Below, piece by piece: positions 33,889-37,703 of a DNA stretch of 37,703 nt (position 1 is its first letter; each line of letters begins with the position of its first letter). The stretch is from Selenomonadaceae bacterium (GTDB taxonomy: Bacteria > Bacillota > Negativicutes > Selenomonadales > Selenomonadaceae), in NCBI GenBank assembly GCA_017553205.1, contig JAFZMV010000072.1, forward strand, positions 1 through 37,703, given 5' to 3'. A program made the translations under genes and the position numbers. The notes beneath the pieces are model-generated. The model was not told the origin of the DNA. It saw nothing but the letters and a program-made list of their open reading frames with translations, and did not search any database.

Positions 33889-35325
33889 ATGACGGAAACT
33901 AAAAAAGTAAAAATTATGGAAACCGTTCTCCGCGACGGTCATCAGTCACTTTGTGCAACTCGCATGCGTTATCGTCAAATGGAGCCGATGCTCGCTCAGC
34001 TTGACGAAGTCGGTTATAAAGCTCTTGAGGCTTGGGGCGGTGCAACTTTCGACACTTGCCTTCGTTTTCTTGATGAAGATCCTTGGGAAAGACTCGACAA
34101 ACTTAAAGCCAACTTGAAAAAAACTCCTATTCAAATGCTTCTTCGCGGTCAAAATCTTCTCGGCTACAATCATTACTCAAATGACGTGGTAGAAAAATTT
34201 GTTAAATGTGCCTCCAAGCATGGTATCGGCGTATTCAGAATTTTTGACGCTCTCAATGATGTCAGAAATTTGCGTGTGGCGATTAAAGCCGCTCTCGAAT
34301 GTCCCGAAAAACCTGAAGTTCAAGGCTGTTTAGTTTATACAATCAGTCCCGTTCACAGTAACGAAACTTTTGTAAAACTTGCCGTCGAACTCAAAGAAAT
34401 GGGCTGTCATTCAATTTGTATCAAAGATATGTCGGGACTTCTTGCTCCGTACGTTGCTTATGATTTAGTTACAAAATTAAAAGCCGCTCTCGGTGATACT
34501 CCTGTTGAACTTCATACTCATTGTACTTCCGGATTCGGTCATGCAACTTATATTAAAGCTATGGAGGCGGGTGTTGATATTATTGACTGTGCATTATCTC
34601 CGTTCTCCAGCGACACAAGTCAGCCTTGTACAGAAACTATCATCGCTATGAATGAAGGTTCTAAGCATGAAGAAATTGACATTCCGATTGAAATTGTGAC
34701 TCGTGACGGAAATTCAAAAATTGATCGTCAGGCACTCACTCCGATTGCAAAACATTTCTTGGGAGTTAAGCAGGAACTTATTAAAGAATTCGGCTTGAAA
34801 GGTTATTTTGATGTCAATGTCAACGTTCTTGATTTCCAAATTCCGGGCGGTATGCTTTCAAATTTAGTAAATCAGCTTAAAGAATTTGGGGCGGAAGATA
34901 AATATCAAGAACTTCTCGACGAAATGCCGAAAGTCCGTGCAGATGCGGGCTATCCTCCGCTTGTTACTCCGTCAAGTCAGATTGTCGGAACAATGGCAAC
35001 GATGAATGTTATCAGCGGCGGACGTTATAAAATGGTGCCGAATGAATTTAAAGATATGGTTCGCGGAAAATTCGGACGCACTCCCGTTCCTGTTGATAAA
35101 AAATTTATAACTGAAACTTTGAAAATCCCCGAAGATCAAATTATTGAAGATTGCTCGATTGAGGACGCAAAGGCTGAAACTTTCGATCAGTTCAAAGCAG
35201 AATTGATTGAAAAAGGTTTCCTCAATCCGACTGATGAAGATGTTTTGAGTTATGCACTCTTCCCGCAGGTCGCCGAAGAATTCTTCAAGAAACATTATAA
35301 TCAAATTACAGCTTACAAGAGATAA
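33889..35325 (+). CDS. oadA: Oxaloacetate decarboxylase alpha / pyruvate carboxylase subunit B-type carboxyltransferase
   Basis: 478 residues forming a TIM-barrel carboxyltransferase domain (about 1-300: METVLRDGHQSLCATRMR, the metal-binding DGHQS; CIKDMSGLLAP, the carboxylated lysine; VELHTHCTSG, metal ligands) plus a C-terminal funnel domain. There is no biotin-carrier segment with MKM at the end, so biotin must be on a separate protein, as in transcarboxylase 5S or split enzymes. It moves CO2 between oxaloacetate/pyruvate and biotin, central to succinate-propionate fermentation. Monocistronic by its terminator. OadA, 5S and PycB cannot be told apart here. Confidence 0.85.
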   Translation: MTETKKVKIMETVLRDGHQSLCATRMRYRQMEPMLAQLDEVGYKALEAWGGATFDTCLRFLDEDPWERLDKLKANLKKTPIQMLLRGQNLLGYNHYSNDVVEKFVKCASKHGIGVFRIFDALNDVRNLRVAIKAALECPEKPEVQGCLVYTISPVHSNETFVKLAVELKEMGCHSICIKDMSGLLAPYVAYDLVTKLKAALGDTPVELHTHCTSGFGHATYIKAMEAGVDIIDCALSPFSSDTSQPCTETIIAMNEGSKHEEIDIPIEIVTRDGNSKIDRQALTPIAKHFLGVKQELIKEFGLKGYFDVNVNVLDFQIPGGMLSNLVNQLKEFGAEDKYQELLDEMPKVRADAGYPPLVTPSSQIVGTMATMNVISGGRYKMVPNEFKDMVRGKFGRTPVPVDKKFITETLKIPEDQIIEDCSIEDAKAETFDQFKAELIEKGFLNPTDEDVLSYALFPQVAEEFFKKHYNQITAYKR

Positions 35326-35351
35326 AAATTTTTTTCTACAAATAAAGAGGA

Positions 35352-35390
35352 CTCACAGTGTAAAAAATTTATGCTGTGAGATTTTTTTTT
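35352..35390 (+). terminator. Terminator of the carboxyltransferase gene
   Basis: CTCACAG (35352-35358) and CTGTGAG (35374-35380) around a 15-base AT loop, followed by T9. Confidence 0.85.
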
Positions 35391-35472
35391 CGATTATATA
35401 AGAGAGTGTTTAAAATTTTACAATAGGCGTTGTTTTCTACTTGTTTTTACCTTGACAGGGAGGTAGTATTTC

Positions 35473-37581
35473 ATGGCAATGGTCGTTCAACATAATGCAG
35501 CGGCTCAGCTTGCACTTGGCGAATTGAATAAAAATATTTCAAAAGTTGGAAATTTGCTGGCGAAAGTTTCAAGCGGTCAAAAAATAAATTCCGCGAAAGA
35601 TGATTCTGCACAGTTTGCAATTTCCGAGTTAATGCGTGTAAAAATTCGTGCATTGACTCAAGCCGTTCAAAATGTCCAAAATGGTGCGACCATGATTAAG
35701 ACGGCTCTGGAGGGTATTCAAAATCAGATAAATATAATGCGTACAATTCGCGAAAAAGTTATTGATGCGAATAATGACACGAACACTGACACAGACCGCC
35801 AAGTTATGCAAAAAGAAATTCACCAATTTTACAAGCAGATTGATTCAACAGCTTATGACACTGATTACAACGGACAAAAACTTTTAATCGGTAATACAAA
35901 ATTTAACTCAAGAATTGTCGAAGAGTGGGACGAAAATGTTCATTATCATGCTGGAAAAAGAGTAACCGCGTGGAAGGAAAATTTAACAGATGGCGGAAAA
36001 GCCAAAATGGTTGAAGGTTCTGATTCATTAAATCTTATCAAAGACAGTATTGTAGATCCGGATCTTGAATATCTTGCTGACGGCAGACCTTATGTTGAAA
36101 ATGGCGGACCTTTTGATACATTTACCAAAATCACCGAATCAACCATAGAAACTTTGGAATCTTTTGGTAACATTAAACCAGGTTCTATTAATTATATGGT
36201 CGGAGGTTCTGACGGTGACAACAAAATTATTAAAATGGATTTATCAAGCTACAACAGCCCAAGCGATTTAGACGGATTGGCGTTCACGGTGACAAATTCA
36301 AACGGATACCAAACTCAGTACGTTTTATCAACAAATACCAGTCAAAATTACGCCAAAACCGACATAGGCACTATAAATATTCCTGTATCTGCTCAATCTG
36401 CTTATGAAAGTTCCTTTCCTACTGCTCCCATTGAATTGGTACCAAGCAGCAGTCAATATGCAGTCACAAACGTAATTAATATTAATGGTTGTACTTCATG
36501 GACTGATGTTGCGGATAAAATAAAATCAAGTATAGGTGCATCATATTTTGAAGTTACTGCAGATGATTCTTATATTGAATTTACAACGAAAAATCCAAAC
36601 GGATTGACAGCATCCAAAATGAATACAACAAGTATAACAGGCTTTTCGGCTAAAGGCGGAACGATTAGCATGAAGCCTGAAACAAATCCACTTACTTATA
36701 CTCATCTGAATGCAACGAAAAATATAACAACATCTACCTTATCAGTGACGCTGTCAGGAGGTAAAAACAAAGGATTGGAGGCAGAAAATCCCAGTCCCGG
36801 TTCAAAGGCAAAAGGAAGTGTGAGTATCAGTGCGAGTAATAATGTTTACTACATTAACGGTCAACTTATAAAATTTGTCAGCGGTAGTGGAAATACGACA
36901 ACACAGGTATCAATTACAGATTCTCCATTTAATGTGGGACAATCTGATATGCAAAAAGGAACCTTGCCGAGAACTTTAGTAGACAGCACAGTATCAATTA
37001 GGGAAATAGGTATAAATTCTTCTTACTCTTGGAGCGATTATAGCTACAAATACACCGTAAACAACGGCAAGTTAGATGTTGAGGCTTTGTATGTAGGAAC
37101 GAGTTACAATGGAACACAAGCTGTTGGTTCTTCTTCATATACACTTTATTTCCAGTATAGAACTAATGAAGACGTTCAAGCCGGCAGCGAAACTTATGAA
37201 TCGACTTTTGCCGCTCAAACTTCTGTTGAACAAACAGCCACTGACGGAACTTTTTCACACTACGACATAGACCTTACAAAATATGTAGGAAATAGGAGCA
37301 CTGATACTCTTGAAAAAGCTATCAATGAGTTGAAAAATATAAATTTTTATTTAAGCGATGATAAAACGTATTCCTTTATTGATTCGACAATTTTAAAAGA
37401 TCTCACCTCGCCGAGCAATTATAAGATTGATTTGAACCAGTTGAGAACTTCGGTTAAAAAAGGTAACGATATAGCAACTGCAATTCAAGATCTTTTAACT
37501 TCGTCGATAACCTCTAAAACTGTTGACGGTAAAACGCCGAGAGTTCAAAAAATTTCTAATGGTATTAGGGCGTGTTGGTAA
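35473..37581 (+). pseudogene. fliC: Flagellin, interrupted by an insertion sequence
   Basis: The reading frame runs 702 residues. Residues 1-140 are flagellin D0/D1: MAMVVQHNAAAQLALGELNK, LLAKVSSGQKINSAKDDSAQFAISE, ALTQAVQNVQNGATMIKTALEGIQ. About 145-640 is a large Ser/Thr/Asn-rich exposed domain, well suited to glycosylation. The family's C-terminal D1/D0 helices are absent: the frame ends in NGIRACW, where RACW is encoded by IS sequence from about 37567. As seen, the product could not polymerise. A GGGAGGT site precedes the ATG. No clear sigma-28 promoter is visible; a TTTTACAAT-like -10 lies near 35415. Confidence 0.85.
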
Positions 37582-37703
37582 AGTCTAAATTTTTATCATG
37601 ACGGTGGCAAGAAGAACAAAATTTAAAAAGCAAACGGACAATTTGTCGTAACGTGTTGCAATGTGTCTGTAGTGTTTGATGCGATTAAAAAATCTTTCGA
37701 TAA
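37567..37703 (-). mobile_element. IS5-family (IS427-like) element inserted in the flagellin gene
   Basis: The presumed end, GGGCGTGTTGGTAAAGTC, begins at about 37567. A minus-strand transposase C-terminus follows at 37585-37703. The other end is outside the window. Not the same element as that at 1-139. Confidence 0.7.
37585..37703 (-). CDS. IS5-family transposase, C-terminal fragment (cut by window edge)
   Basis: The last 38 residues read IERFFNRIKHYRHIATRYDK then LSVCFLNFVLLATVMIKI and stop. 'ERFFNRIKHYRHIATRYDKL' is the conserved C-terminal block of IS427-group transposases and includes the final catalytic Glu. The upstream part lies beyond the window. Confidence 0.82.
   Translation of the reverse strand, partial: IERFFNRIKHYRHIATRYDKLSVCFLNFVLLATVMIKI

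Noticed and set aside
35391..35472. Sigma-28 (FliA) promoter for flagellin
   Set aside because: No TAAA-N15-GCCGATAA-like pair. Only a loose sigma-A -10 is visible.

Overview
The window is AT-rich, tightly packed bacterial DNA with strong Shine-Dalgarno sites, frequent TTG/GTG starts and sigma-A-type promoters. The gene content (rpmG-secE-nusG-rplKAJL order, greA-lysS, yggS-sepF, a biotin-independent OadA-type carboxyltransferase, L-lactate permease, a flagellin beginning MAMVV) suggests a motile anaerobic Firmicute, most likely Negativicutes/Selenomonadales. That assignment is inference from gene content, not a database match.

Layout. Positions 1-213 hold the 5' end of an IS5-family transposase and an IS110-like scrap. 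Positions 417-8000 are housekeeping: yitT-like, MBL-fold, greA, lysS, then fba and clpB on the minus strand. Positions 8144-11093 are an accessory island: an EcoRI-type adenine methyltransferase and a DUF262-HNH nuclease, with a compact convergent toxin/antisense-RNA locus between them. An IS630 remnant follows. Positions 11353-18036 (minus strand) carry lactate permease, UspA, an esterase, the ribosomal-protein/nusG/secE/rpmG block with an L10 leader, and three tRNAs. Positions 18048-22132 hold a sodium:solute symporter, a GH32 sucrose hydrolase and an unknown protein. Positions 22133-23600 are mostly relics (IS3, IS630) plus a hairpin-rich possible RNA. From 23621, yggS-sepF leads into an acyl-chemistry cluster (FkbM methyltransferase, GNAT, ACP, SDR, two KASIII, ACP, GNAT, LuxE, LuxC) ending at rsmG. 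An OadA-type carboxyltransferase follows, then a flagellin gene cut by a second IS5-family element at the right edge.

The strongest novelty is at 9404-9749. A 25-residue hydrophobic peptide (minus strand) and a short RNA (plus strand) have convergent promoters and a shared hairpin terminator. Two direct repeats place RNA complementary to the toxin's Shine-Dalgarno site and first codons in the antisense RNA. This is the architecture of the Fst/par type I toxin-antitoxin family. The cassette is bounded by a direct repeat whose removal would make the methyltransferase and nuclease genes nearly contiguous, so it looks inserted into a defence operon. The second interest is the LuxC/LuxE/ACP/KASIII cluster near flagellin, which may build an acyl or aldehyde-derived group for a surface or flagellar glycan. 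A small family of GGAATTAGGAATGAGG-type repeats is also scattered through the window, and three copies supply the stop codon of the gene before them.
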